Shown: positions 10,992-21,277 of the stretch, piece after piece
How the letters are laid out: each line of letters starts with the position of its first letter
Numbering within the stretch: the stretch's first letter is position 1
Assembly (NCBI RefSeq): GCF_025602895.1
Contig: NW_026516232.1
Span: 310,001 to 374,000, forward strand
Origin: Polychytrium aggregatum
Taxonomy: Eukaryota; Chytridiomycota; Chytridiomycetes; Polychytriales
Reading direction: 5' to 3'
DNA: 64,000 bases
Program-made: the position numbers and the translations under genes
Notes under the pieces: generated by a model
The model's input: only the letters and a program-made list of their open reading frames with translations
Told to the model about the DNA's origin: nothing
The model's database searches: none

Positions 10992-13900
10992 AAAAGGTCG
11001 GAGGAGCTTTCCTAGGCGTCAATCATGTCATAAATCTTCCTCCTGTAAATGTCTCCACGGTAAATCACTCTTCTGCCTTTTGCCATCTTGCCCCCGTCAC
11101 CATTGCCACCGTTTCCACCGCTCTTGCTTCTTCGTCTTCGCCTCCCGAGCCTGACATCCAACGTCAGCCCTCCCTCGCTGTGACTCTGCTGTGCGGTCCA
11201 GAGTCCATACGGGCAACCGCCATGATCGATACCGGCGCGGTTACTTCGTTTATGGACACTGGATTCGCCGCAACCCACGCTCTCCCCACCTTTGAAACTT
11301 CTTTCGTCATCACTCTTGCCGATGGTTCTTCGATGGAGTCTAGTCTTGGAGTTTGTGTTTCTATGATCACAGGCATCAGCCACTATGAACAAATCTCGTT
11401 CGCGCTGATTCCCTTGGCTTCATACCCGATCATCTTGGGTATGGATTGGATCAAGAAACACAAACCCTACTTTGACTGGCACCATGACTCTATTTTCTTG
11501 CCTTGCACCTCTATCCACAGTTTGGCCTCCCCGTTCTCTCCCGAGCCACAGTCCTCTAGGTCCAGCCCTGCCGAGTCCCCTGCTGAGGTCCCCGCCGAGC
11601 CTGCCGTGTCCCTGCCCGAGTCCAAGATTGTTCCTGCCAAGTCCCCAGCCGAGTCCCCAGCCGAGCCCGAGATCCTCCCTGCCTTGCCTCCTGCCGTGCC
11701 CAAGCCCAGTCCTGCCTTGCCTCCTGCCGTCCCAAAGACCAAGACCAAGACCCAGTCCCTGCCCAGCGTCAGCCTGATCGGCAGCATCCCCTTCCAGCAC
11801 GCCGTCCAGAAGGAAGGCCTGGAAGTGTTCCTCTTGGATGCTGCCCGAGTCCTGTCCCTCTGCTCCGTCGACGCTGGAGCCAAGCCCAAGGCCGAGCCCT
11901 CTGTCCCCTCCAAGTACTCGTCCTTTGCCAAGGTGTTTTCCAAGTCCGAGGCCGACAAGCTCCCCCAGCACCGCCCTTACGACCACACGATCCCGTTGGT
12001 CGAAGGTGCGTCTCCGTCGTTTGGGCCCGTCTACAACCTCTCCAAGCCGGAGATGGACGCCCTCCACACCTACATCCAAGAGAACCTCTCCAAGGGTTTC
12101 ATCCGCCGTTCCGAGTCCCCTGCCGGTGCCCCAGTCCTGTTCGTCAAGAAGAAGGATGGCTCCCTCCGTCTCTGCGTCGACTACCGGGCCCTGAACAAGA
12201 TCACCGTGCCGAACCGCTGTCCCCTTCCTCTGATTGCCGAGACGTTCGACAACCTCGGCAAGGCCAAGATCTTCACCAAGCTCGACATGCGAGGCGCATA
12301 CAACCTTTTGCGCATCGCTGAAGGTGAAGAGTGGAAGACGGCCTTCCGCTGCCGCTACGGCCATTTCGAGTACAACGTCATGCCGTTCGGCTTGACCAAC
12401 GCTCCTGCCTCGTTCCAAGCCTTCGTCAACGATGTCCTCCGAGAATACCTTGACCAGTTCGTGGTCGTCTACCTGGACGACATCCTCATCTACTCCTCCG
12501 ATCCTGCCGAGCACGAGGCTCATGTCAAGAAAGTCCTGACCAAGCTCCAAGACGCCGGACTCTCACTCAAGCTTGAAAAGTGTGAGTTCGACCAGTCCTC
12601 CGTCGCCTTCCTCGGGTTCATCATCTCGCCCGATGGAATCTCCATGGATCCCGACAAGGTCAAGGCCATCCAGGAGTGGGAGATCCCCCGATCTGCCCAC
12701 GACATCCAAGTCTTCCTCGGCCTGGCGAACTTCTACCGTCGGTTCGTCAAGGACTACTCCAAGATCGCCACCCCGCTGACGGACCTCCTGAAGAAGGACA
12801 TCAAGTTCTCCTGGTCTCCCTCGGCTCAAACGTCATTCCTGAAGCTTAAGGAATGCCTGAGCACCGGTCCTGTCCTCCGCCACTTCGACCCCGAGCGTCA
12901 GTGCGTCATCGAAGCCGACGCATCTGACTATGCTCTTGGCGCTGTTCTCAGTCAGCGCGACGACGAAGGCCTCCTGCACCCCGTGGCTTTCTACTCCCGG
13001 AAGCTGCTCGATGCGGAAATGAATTATCAAATCTATGATAAGGAACTTCTCGCCATCGTCGCAGCCTTCAAGCAATGGAGACACTACCTCGAGTTCTCCT
13101 CCCAAGCCACCGAGGTCGTCACCGACCACAAGAACCTCGAATACTTCCAGACCTCCCGCAACCTCAGCCGTCGCCAAGTCCGTTGGTCCGAGATCCTTGG
13201 CGATTACAACTTCGTCATCAGGTATCGACCCGGAACCCTCAACAATGCCGCCGACGCCCTCTCCCGCAAGGACAAGTTCCCTAAGGAGGGGGGTGACTCT
13301 CGTAGCTCCCCGAACACCCAGACCCTGCTGCCACCAAAACTCTTCGTTTCCGCCCTCCGAGCTGTTCCCGTTGCCCCCGAGTCCGAGGATATCGCCGCCC
13401 TCATCAAGTCAAACCTCAAGAAGGACTCTACCTTTGGTCCGATCCTGTCCCAAGTCCTCAAGAACCCTGCCTCCTGTCCCGGCTACTCCGTCGACAACGA
13501 CCTTCTGCTCTTTGAAGGTCTCGTCTGCGTCCCCGATGTTCCCCGAGCTCAAGCGCAAGATTCCTCGTCGAGTGCCACGACTCGCCGACCGCCGGCCACT
13601 TCGGCGTCGCCAAGACCTTCGAGCTCGTCTCCCGGACCTTCCACTGGCCGACCATGCGTCGCTACATCAAGGAGTATGTCTCCGGATGCGACACCTGCCA
13701 GCGGAACAAGCACTCCCGTCACAAGCCCTACGGACTCCTTGCCTCGCTCCCTGTTCCCGATCGCCCTTGGTCTTCTGTCTCGGTCGACTTCATCACCCAG
13801 CTTCCCGAGTCCTCTGGACACACAGCCATCTGTGTGTTTGTCGACCGCTTCACCAAGATGGCCCACTTCGTCCCGTCAAGCAACGAGGCCAACGCCGAGG

Positions 13901-14863
13901 ACACTGCTCGGATGTTTGTCGAGCACGTCTTCACCAAGCACGGTCTTCCAGACGATATCGTCTCAGACCGAGGATCTACCTTTGCCTCCAAGTTCTTCCA
14001 AGCCGTCCTGACCCGCCTCAAGATCAAGCACAAGATGTCGACTGCGTTCCATCCGCAGACCGACGGCCAGACCGAGCGGGTCAACGCCATCCTCGAGCAG
14101 TACCTCCGCTGCTTCATCAACTTCCAGCAAGACGACTGGGCCCAGCTTCTCCCTCACGCCGAGTTCACCTACAACAACACCTCTCAAGCAACCCTCGGCT
14201 GCTCCCCCTTCTTTGCCTACACCGGCTACCACCCTCGTTTTTCCGTCGCCCTTCCCCGCACCACCAAGAATGCCTCCGTCGCCGACGATCAAGCCCGAGC
14301 CATTCACTCCCTCCACGATGAACTCAAGTTCAACATCGCCCTTGCCCAGGACTCCCAAGCCAAGTTCTACGACCCCGGCCACTCCCCTTCCCCTCCGTTC
14401 AAGGTTGGAGACCGAGTCTGGCTCTCCGCCAAGAACATCAAGACCCAGCGACCCACGGCCAAGCTCGACCACACCAAGCTTGGGCCGTTCAAGATCGTCG
14501 CTCAAGTCGGTTCCCGCGCTTTCAAGTTGGACTTGCCCTCGTCCATGCGCATCCATCCGGTGTTCCACGTCTCCCTGCTCGAGCCTGCCGCCGATGACAA
14601 GATCCCAGGTCGAATCGATCCCGCCCCCTCCACCCATCCAAGTCGACGGCCACGACGAATGGGAAGTCGAACAGATCCTGGACTCCAGGCTGTTCCGAGG
14701 TAAGCTCCAGTATCTTGTGCACTGGCGTGGCTACACGGTGATGGATTGCACCTGGGAGCCCGCCAGCAATCTTGCACATTGTCCGGAGCCTGTCGCAGCC
14801 TACCACTCCTCTCATCCCTCGAAGCCTGGCCCTCTCGGAGCTCGGGCCTTGAGAGGGGGGTAG
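10967..14863 (+). pseudogene. pol: Element F Pol with three apparent frameshifts
   Basis: Pol is in the -1 frame of gag. Visible parts are protease MIDTGA (about 11222), RT with YLDDILIY (12471), RNase H (EADASDYALG), integrase zinc region, integrase core with SDRGSTF and QTDGQTE, and a chromodomain with LVHWRGY. The frame changes near 13541-13545 (run CCCC), near 13560 and near 14620-14630 (C-rich). Each change is a net +1 shift, so integrase and chromodomain are separated from RT. They could be inactivating mutations or homopolymer sequencing errors. Confidence 0.85.
10973..11017 (+). promoter_or_regulatory. Element F -1 frameshift signal (variant heptamer plus hairpin)
   Basis: The in-frame heptamer G GAA AAC (10973-10979) is followed by a 6 nt spacer and a stem GCCTAG/CTAGGC (10986-10991 with 11012-11017), with an inner AAAG/CTTT stem. 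The hairpin spans the gag TAG. The heptamer differs from the GGGAAAC of A, C and D at its third base, so efficiency is uncertain. Pol is open in the -1 frame from 10967. Confidence 0.6.
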
Positions 14864-15445
14864 TGTCATGAACACCCTCTGCCTTTGCCCTCTTCCTTCC
14901 TTTGCCCTTTGCCCTTTCCTTTCTGTTTGCCTGCCTTAGCGCTTTCCCTTCCTTCTGTTTGTTTGTTTCCCGCGCTGTGCTGCCTTGTTGTCTTCCCGCC
15001 AGCACGCGCGCTGTCTGTGTTCCGTTCCCGCTTCCTTGCTGTTGGTCATGGGTTACGCCCACGACGCCGCCTCGACGCCGCCTGACGCCTTGGCGCCGCC
15101 ATGCCGCCGCCACTGACGCCCGCTGACTCACGGATCCCGAGTCACGGCCGCCACCTGCTTCGCTCGCTGCTTCGCCCTCCCCGCCGCTGCTTCGCTCCTG
15201 CCCCCTCGCTCTGCAACGTCGATCCTTGGCGCTCGCATAAATAGCCCTCCGACCAGCCTCTGTCTTTTGCCTTCGTCTTGCCACTTTGTATTTTTAGTAT
15301 CCTAAGCCTTGGATCTAGAATAAAACTTTGGCTTCACACTTGACACTCTGTGTCCCAGTCCAGTCCCCGCTCCTCTCCCTACGTTCGAGTCTTGCATTAG
15401 GACTCTTGCGCGCTTCCCTGCTTGCCCCGTTGTCCAGTCTTGACA
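14864..15445 (+). repeat. Element F 3' LTR
   Basis: The LTR starts immediately after the pol stop TAG (14861-14863). A G-rich run just before the stop serves as the likely polypurine tract. It differs from the 5' LTR by one added C near 14905 and one substitution near 15048. Confidence 0.92.
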
Positions 15446-15450
15446 AGAAC

Positions 15451-15471
15451 AAGCAGAAGCTATCCCTAACA
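15451..15471 (-). repeat. Element B copy 1, 3' LTR, remaining 21 bp
   Basis: This is the outer end of the B LTR (U3 end in sense orientation), cut off from the rest by F. It completes the 791 bp LTR. Confidence 0.88.
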
Positions 15472-15483
15472 TCATCCCCTTCC

Positions 15484-18400
15484 TTAGCGACGAACTCCGG
15501 GCGTCGCCTTCGGCTTTGAGGGATAGCGAAGGTGGAAGTCAGCAACAAGATCAGTGGCGTGGGAAACATTGGCAGCGGGCTCCCAAGACCGGTCAGTCTC
15601 GGAATAGCCCTTCCACTGAACCAAGTACTGTAAGCGACCACGGAAGAGCCGAGAATCGAGAACAGTCTCGACCTCAAACTCTTCCTGGGAGTCAACAAGA
15701 ATGGGTGGAGGTTCGGGTTGGGTGAACTCGGGAACAATGTCCTTCGTTCGGGGTTCAAGGAGGGATACATGAAAGACGGGGTGGACTTTGAGTGTGGAAG
15801 GGAGTTTAAGTTCAAAGGCAACGGGGTTGATGCGGCGAAGAACTTTAAAGGGGCCAAGCTTTTTCTGATCAAGCTTGTTGGAGGGACGAAGGGTGCGGAT
15901 GTGGCGACGATCAAGAAAAACGAGGTCGCCAACGGAGATGTCGGGAGTGGGGAGACGGGATTTGTTGGCCTGCAAAGTGTAGGACTCTTGGGCAACCCGG
16001 AGGTTGGCCTTGAGATCCTCGAGAACGGTCTGAAGTCGGTCGACACGTTCTTCGGCAGAGGGCACAACAGAAGGATCACGGATGATGGAGGGATCAAAAA
16101 TGGGGTGATGGCCATGGACTGCAAAGAAGGGAGTCATGCCAGTGGAGGTGTTTTCCGAGTTGTTGTAAGTGAACTCGGCAAGGGGAAGGTGAAGGGTCCA
16201 GTCGTCTTGCAGGTAATTGCAATGGATACGCAAATACTGCTCGATGACCTGGTTGAGAACCTCGGTCGAACCGTCGGTCTCGGGGTGGAAGGCAGAAGAA
16301 AGGGAAATCTTCGTCTTCAGAAGCTCATTGAAGCGCCTCCAGAAGGCCGAAGTAAACTGAGTTCCTCGGTCCGAAACAATAGACCGGGGACAACCATGCA
16401 AGCGGAAGATGTGGGAGAGGAAGAGTTCGGCGGTTTGCTCGCCTGTAACCGTCTTCGTGGTGGGCACAAAGTGTGCTTGTTTGGACAGGCGGTCCTTAAC
16501 CACGAAGATGGAGTCAAAGCCGTTCGAAGGTGGGAGATCCGTGATGAAGTCCATCGACAGGTCCCACCAACGTTCGGAAGGAACGGGGAGAGGGTGAAGT
16601 AAACCATAAGGGGAGTGACGGGACGGCTTGGCTCGCTGGCACGCTTCACAATTAGCAATGAAGCGACGCACAGACTTACGAAGCCGGGGCCAGTGAAAGT
16701 CCCGGGAGATGAGCTCAACGGTCTTGGCAAGACCAAAGTGACCAGCGGCAGCGGAGCAGTGACGTTGCTCAAACACTTTGAGCTGGAGCTCGGGGGAAGG
16801 GACAACGATCAGGTCTTTAAAGTAAAGGAGACCGTCACGGAAGGAGTAATCGCCATCAAGACGTTTGGCGTTGAAGTCAGAAAGAAGGGAACAAGAAAGG
16901 GTGGCAGCTCGAATCTCGGAAAGAAAATCGGGGTTCGAGCCGATAACGGTGATGCTGTCGAGAGAAATAGACTCGAACAGCTGAAGGAAGTTGGTGGAGT
17001 GGAGGGAGTCACCAGGCTTTATCTCAAAGTCAGAACGGCGACTGAGAGCATCGGCTTTGGTGTTGAGGCGACCAGGGCGGTGGTAAATGCGAAAAGCAAA
17101 ATCAGAAAGGAATTGGGCCCACCGGAACTGGCGGCGAGAAAGTTGGGAAGCGGAAGTGAACCGGGTGAGGTTCTGGTGATCAGAGAAAACAAGAGTGGGA
17201 TGATCGGGGTCGGCAGCCATCAAGTAATGACGCCAGGCAGTAAAGGAATCGACAATAGCAAGGAGCTCTTTGTCGTGGGTGTCATAATTCACCTCGGCGG
17301 GACGGAATTGCCGAGAGTGAAAAGCAACGGGGTGAAGAGCGCCGTCAGGGTCAAACTGGGAAAGGACGGCACCCAGAGCAAAGTCAGAAGCATCGGGCTC
17401 GATGACAGCGGGTTTGGAGAAATCAAAGTAACGAAGAATAGGTGCGGAAGTGAATGAACGTTTAAGAGAATCAAAAGCCTCTTGGGCCTCGGGAGACCAA
17501 GAGAAGGTGGAGGATTTGGTGGTGAGTGAAGTCAAAGGACGAGCAAGTGCGGAAAAGTCCTTGACGAAGCGGCGGTAAAAGTTTGCGAAACCAATAAAAA
17601 CTTGGATGTCGCGAGCAGAAGAGGGAACAGGCCAAAGGGAAACGGCCTCGACCTTGGCAGGGTCCATTTTAATGCCATCGGCAGAAATGATCATGCCGAG
17701 AAAGTCAACTTCAGAAAGGTCAAAAGAACACTTGGCCGGATTGACCTTAAGAGAGTGTTCACGAAGGCGAGAAAGAACAAGCTTAACATGCTCCTCATGC
17801 TCCAGGGGATCTTTTGAGAAGATCAGGATGTCGTCAAGATAAATGACAACACAGACACCAAGGAGGTCCGAGAAGATGTCGTTCATAAAAAACTGAAAAG
17901 CAGCGGGGGCATTCGAAAGACCAAAGGGGATAACATTGTACTCGTAAGAGCCAGATTTGCAAACAAAAGCAGTCTTCCACTCATCGCCCTTCTTGACACG
18001 AACCAAGTGGTAAGCATCAGGAAGGTCAAGGTGTGAGAAGACGCGGGCAGAAGAAAGTTTATCCAGAAGATCCTGGAAGAGGGGAAGAGGGTAGCGGTTC
18101 TTCTTCGTGATGGCATTGAGGCCCCGGTAGTCGACGCAAAGGCGAAGACCACCATTGGGCTTCTTCACGAAGAAGCAGGGAGCACCAACGGGAGAAGAGG
18201 ATTTGGAGATCCAACCACGTGCGAGGGCGTTGGTCAGATACTCCGAAAGAGCAGATTCCTCGGCCGGGGACAAAGGATAGACTTTCCCCGGCTTTGGCAA
18301 ACGAGGTTCCTTTCCATCCTCGGTCCGTACAAACTCAATAGACAAGTCATACGGACGGTGAGGAGGCAAGGAAGAAGGAGGGTCAGACTTGAGGCTGAAA

Positions 18401-19359
18401 ACGTCGCCAAACTCATTGTATTTGAGCGGGACACCTCGAGAGTCAACAGGGGTGCCAGACTCGGCATACACCTTCGTCGTGAGCACGGACCTTATCGACA
18501 CCGTAGGATACGTCTCCGGCGAAGGAGGACGGATATCCATTTGGGCAGCGAAAATGTCGAGCTTGTCTTCCCGTGCAAGACGGAGAAGACTCGCCGCATT
18601 AACGAGCTCAATGTCGGGCGAAGATAAAGCCGTTGGCTCTTCAGAAAGCGAAGCAGAGTCAAGGCGGGAAGAAAGGGAAGGCGCAGTGCCAAAGGAGGGA
18701 ACCGGTGTAAGGGAAGGACCGGAGGGAGGAGTCAAAGGCGAAGTGCCCGAAGGGGGAGGCGAATAGCCGGAAGGGGACGAAGTGTCCAAGGAGGAAGCAG
18801 AGACATCCGCGAGGATGTGTCCATCAGCAAGGCAAGAGGGATCGGAGAACGAAAGGGAGAGGGACTTCCAATTGACAACTGGATTATGCAAGCGCATCCA
18901 GGGAAGACCAAGAGTGATGGGAGTGGTGGAGAGTCGAGTCACAAGAAAAGAAATCGACTCGGTGTGGGAACCAATGGTCAACGTCACAGGAACGGTTTGG
19001 AAACGAATGAAACCGGCCGAAGAACCATCAGCAAGGGAAACGGAGTAGGGAGTAGAAAGAGGGATAAGAGAGAGTTTATGGAGATCCGCAAAGGCAGGAT
19101 CAATGAGGGCAAGAGCGGTGCATCCATCATCAATAAAGACAGAAAGGGAGATGGAGACCGGGCCAGAAAGACTCATGACGACAAGGGTGGCCGGAAGAAG
19201 AAGCTTATCGTCCGATAATGACGAGTCAGAGGGGGAAGATGTTCGTATCGCCGAACAGACCACCTCGCTTACTTGCGAGGTGCTGCTCGGCTGTGGGCAT
19301 TTCCCGAGTTCCGTTTGACCAGAACCGGGCACTGCTGAACATCGCGACTGCCGGGACAA
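15484..19359 (-). CDS. pol: Element B copy 1 Pol: protease, RT, RNase H, integrase, chromodomain
   Basis: The 1291-codon frame overlaps gag by 91 nt in the -1 frame, so it is expected as a Gag-Pol fusion. The protease site reads FIDDGC near residue 76 rather than the usual DSGA or DTGA. RT has YLDDILIF at about 507-514. RNase H has EPDASDFALG. The integrase has an HHCC region (RHC..GH, CEAC), SDRGTQF near 997, and ETDGSTE where most chromoviruses have QTDGQTE. A GPF motif and a chromodomain (LVQWKGY, SWEPAA) form the C-terminus. The frame is intact, although the element has lost its primer site. Confidence 0.93.
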   Translation of the reverse strand: MSRQSRCSAVPGSGQTELGKCPQPSSTSQVSEVVCSAIRTSSPSDSSLSDDKLLLPATLVVMSLSGPVSISLSVFIDDGCTALALIDPAFADLHKLSLIPLSTPYSVSLADGSSAGFIRFQTVPVTLTIGSHTESISFLVTRLSTTPITLGLPWMRLHNPVVNWKSLSLSFSDPSCLADGHILADVSASSLDTSSPSGYSPPPSGTSPLTPPSGPSLTPVPSFGTAPSLSSRLDSASLSEEPTALSSPDIELVNAASLLRLAREDKLDIFAAQMDIRPPSPETYPTVSIRSVLTTKVYAESGTPVDSRGVPLKYNEFGDVFSLKSDPPSSLPPHRPYDLSIEFVRTEDGKEPRLPKPGKVYPLSPAEESALSEYLTNALARGWISKSSSPVGAPCFFVKKPNGGLRLCVDYRGLNAITKKNRYPLPLFQDLLDKLSSARVFSHLDLPDAYHLVRVKKGDEWKTAFVCKSGSYEYNVIPFGLSNAPAAFQFFMNDIFSDLLGVCVVIYLDDILIFSKDPLEHEEHVKLVLSRLREHSLKVNPAKCSFDLSEVDFLGMIISADGIKMDPAKVEAVSLWPVPSSARDIQVFIGFANFYRRFVKDFSALARPLTSLTTKSSTFSWSPEAQEAFDSLKRSFTSAPILRYFDFSKPAVIEPDASDFALGAVLSQFDPDGALHPVAFHSRQFRPAEVNYDTHDKELLAIVDSFTAWRHYLMAADPDHPTLVFSDHQNLTRFTSASQLSRRQFRWAQFLSDFAFRIYHRPGRLNTKADALSRRSDFEIKPGDSLHSTNFLQLFESISLDSITVIGSNPDFLSEIRAATLSCSLLSDFNAKRLDGDYSFRDGLLYFKDLIVVPSPELQLKVFEQRHCSAAAGHFGLAKTVELISRDFHWPRLRKSVRRFIANCEACQRAKPSRHSPYGLLHPLPVPSERWWDLSMDFITDLPPSNGFDSIFVVKDRLSKQAHFVPTTKTVTGEQTAELFLSHIFRLHGCPRSIVSDRGTQFTSAFWRRFNELLKTKISLSSAFHPETDGSTEVLNQVIEQYLRIHCNYLQDDWTLHLPLAEFTYNNSENTSTGMTPFFAVHGHHPIFDPSIIRDPSVVPSAEERVDRLQTVLEDLKANLRVAQESYTLQANKSRLPTPDISVGDLVFLDRRHIRTLRPSNKLDQKKLGPFKVLRRINPVAFELKLPSTLKVHPVFHVSLLEPRTKDIVPEFTQPEPPPILVDSQEEFEVETVLDSRLFRGRLQYLVQWKGYSETDRSWEPAANVSHATDLVADFHLRYPSKPKATPGVRR
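19261..19305 (-). promoter_or_regulatory. Element B copy 1 -1 frameshift signal
   Basis: On the sense strand the heptamer G GGA AAT (19305-19299) is in gag frame. A perfect 8 bp hairpin CACCTCGC/GCGAGGTG (19282-19261) follows, with the gag TAA in its 6 nt loop. The spacer is 16 nt, longer than the usual 5-9, so either another structure forms or efficiency differs. Confidence 0.6.
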
Positions 19360-20222
19360 GACTTTTCCCCGCAGTACAGGCAGAGACCCTGCTCACGACG
19401 TCGCTTTTTCTCGACGTCGGAGAGCTTAGCAGGGCGGACCGAGACAGAGTCAAGGTCCATGGGAGTGGGTGCAGAAGAGGAGGAAGAAGAAACATGCGCG
19501 GGAGAATGGTGGTGATGGGGAGCAGAGCGAGAAGAAGGAGGAGGAGGTTGGGAACGGGAGGAGATCTTGAGACGATGGAGGGCATCGTCGTACTCGACCG
19601 CTGCCTTGATCAACTCAGGCAGGGAAGCGGGAGCGGGGCGGAGACCGATGAGGTGGAACTTGACCTCAGACTTCAAACCCTCCTTGAAGAAGTGCATCTT
19701 GGTGGGTTCATCAGTCTGGACGCGGGCGGCGAGCTGGACGAAGCGGGTGGCGAAGGCTTGGCAGGACTTGAGCTGGACCAAGCGCTTGAGGTCGTTCAAG
19801 GCCTTATCTTGCGAGGAGGCCGTGTCCTCACCGAAGGTCGACTTGAGGGCAACTTCAAAATCCGCGAAGGAAGCCGGGAAGCGGTTGGCCATGTAGAAGG
19901 CGGCCTCGTACCACTTGAAGGCTTCACCGCGGAGGAAGGAGGTGGCGTACAGGACCTTCTGGCGCTCGGGCGCGAAGAAGGCAGGATCGGCGAGGAAAAC
20001 CAGGTGGCACTGGGCGAGGAAGGCCGTCGTTTCATCGCGGGAACCTAGGAACTCCTTGGGCTTGTTGACCTGGTAGACCTGGCGGGGAGCGGCGGCGGGA
20101 GCTTGCAGATCTTGGATCTGACGATGGAGAGCAGCGTTCTGGGTCATGAGGGCGTTCATACGCTCCTCCATGCGCGCCAGATACGCGTTGAGGTCTGCAG
20201 GGGGTGCAGCAGGCTCAGCCAT
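19269..20222 (-). CDS. gag: Element B copy 1 Gag
   Basis: The 317-residue Gag starts MAEPAAPPADLNAY, then has a helical N-terminus and a Ty3-type capsid region. The C-terminal cysteine cluster reads CLYCGEKSC followed eight residues later by C. That is a CCCC spacing in place of the CCHC knuckle. Copy 2 is the same, so it is not a sequencing slip in one copy. Confidence 0.92.
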   Translation of the reverse strand: MAEPAAPPADLNAYLARMEERMNALMTQNAALHRQIQDLQAPAAAPRQVYQVNKPKEFLGSRDETTAFLAQCHLVFLADPAFFAPERQKVLYATSFLRGEAFKWYEAAFYMANRFPASFADFEVALKSTFGEDTASSQDKALNDLKRLVQLKSCQAFATRFVQLAARVQTDEPTKMHFFKEGLKSEVKFHLIGLRPAPASLPELIKAAVEYDDALHRLKISSRSQPPPPSSRSAPHHHHSPAHVSSSSSSAPTPMDLDSVSVRPAKLSDVEKKRRREQGLCLYCGEKSCPGSRDVQQCPVLVKRNSGNAHSRAAPRK

Positions 20223-20273
20223 CGGATCGACGAGGGAAAGAGAGGCGAAAGAAGAAGAAAGGCCGGGAAGCCA

Positions 20274-20972
20274 AGAGGGAGCGAGGGAAGCAAAGATCCG
20301 TTCAAGATAAGACTAGTCTCGAAATGAGACGTGAGGAACACTCAGAGAATAAAGTAGAAGGCACTTTATTTAGTCCTATTTTGAACGCTGAGGTTCGACT
20401 ACACATCGCGGGGGTCAGGCTATTTATAGACAAGTCCGGACTTGGCAGCGAAGGGCGGCCAAGGGAGGGAAAAGTGGGCGATCGAGCAGGGCGAAGGGGG
20501 CGATGCACGAACGAGGGCCGAGAAGGACCACCGAGACAGGCAGAGAACCAAAGCGAGGGAGGCGCAAGCAAAAGCGAAGCACCTGGCAGGAGAAACGTGC
20601 AAAGGCGAAGCAATGTGACTCAACGTCCAAGAAGCGGATTGGTCAAGTATAAGGTTGGGGCAAATGCATGCGAGATGAACAAGAGATCGGGGCGGTCAGG
20701 CAGGTCATGAGTCACCGGTGGTGGGACACATGACCGGCAGCCGAATTGCAACCAATCGCAGCAAGGCGCGTGCACAAACAAACCGGCGCGTGCGAAGAAG
20801 ACAAAGGAAGCGGAGCAGCGCGGGGAAACGGAAGTGCGGAAGGAGCGGAAATGGCAGGCAAAAGGCGGAAAATTGGAGGGGAACTGCAAAGCTACACACA
20901 AACAAACAGAAAGGCAAAAGAACAGCCAAGTGTGCAGTCAAAGTGGAGAACAAGCAGAAGCTATCCCTAACA
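20274..20972 (-). repeat. Element B copy 1, truncated 5' LTR
   Basis: Compared with copy 2 this side lacks 112 bp: the primer site and about 100 bp of LTR edge. The deletion lies between two copies of AGAGGGAGCG, one in the gag leader and one in the LTR, leaving one copy at 20274-20283. The outer end and the target duplication gtccg are intact. Confidence 0.88.
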
Positions 20973-21277
20973 GTCCGTCGGATGCCTGGATGACCCACAG
21001 CGACTGGGTCATGGCACGACTTGAGCGCCGGAACTCGGCACGACTCTGGGACCACAATCCTGTTCTGGAAGGTGAGGTACTGGCCATTCCAGACGAACTT
21101 CGGGTCACGACGGTATTTGTCTAGACCGGGATCCCGAGCCTGCTCTTCGGCTATGAGCTGCAGCAAATCCACAGGGTCACTGCGACTTGCAACCGAAGAG
21201 CGGGCGTCTCTGCTTCGGAGCACGCGTATCACCGCGGCAGGATCGAGAAGCAGAGGCGGATCCCTCGACACGGAGGC
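20973..21277 (-). pseudogene. pol: Element A pol fragment: RNase H to integrase linker
   Basis: This stop-free piece reads toward lower coordinates and contains DLLQLIAEEQ, IVVPESCRVP and HDPVAVGHPGIRRT, the start of the integrase zinc-binding region. It lies between the B copy 1 insertion (gtccg) and the C insertion (gaggc at 21273-21277). It is continuous in sense with the fragments at 27194-29742 and 7067-8329. Confidence 0.88.

Larger units (their letters stand above)
9100..15445 (+). mobile_element. Element F, chromovirus nested in the B copy 1 LTR
   Basis: This 6346 bp element is flanked by agaac on both sides. The LTRs are 9100-9680 (581 bp) and 14864-15445 (582 bp). By eye they differ at one substitution and one single-base indel, so insertion was recent. 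It is the youngest layer here (F in B in A). Gag is intact; pol contains apparent frameshifts. Confidence 0.93.
8330..20972 (-). mobile_element. Element B copy 1, self-priming chromovirus, interrupted by F
   Basis: This Ty3/gypsy element is inserted in the A integrase region with a perfect 5 bp duplication (gtccg). Its 3' LTR is 8330-9099 plus 15451-15471 (791 bp without F and the duplicated agaac). The body is 15472-20273. The 5' LTR is truncated at 20274-20972. Pol differs from copy 2 by a single residue (GTAPS versus GTSPS). Loss of the primer site and the LTR edge makes it non-autonomous. Confidence 0.92.

Noticed and set aside
15718-16602. 294-codon plus-strand ORF across B pol (and its repeat at 36462)
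   Set aside because: It is antisense to the integrase and chromodomain region, Gly/Lys/Glu-rich as expected from complementing this codon usage. The same applies to the other long antisense ORFs over pol genes.
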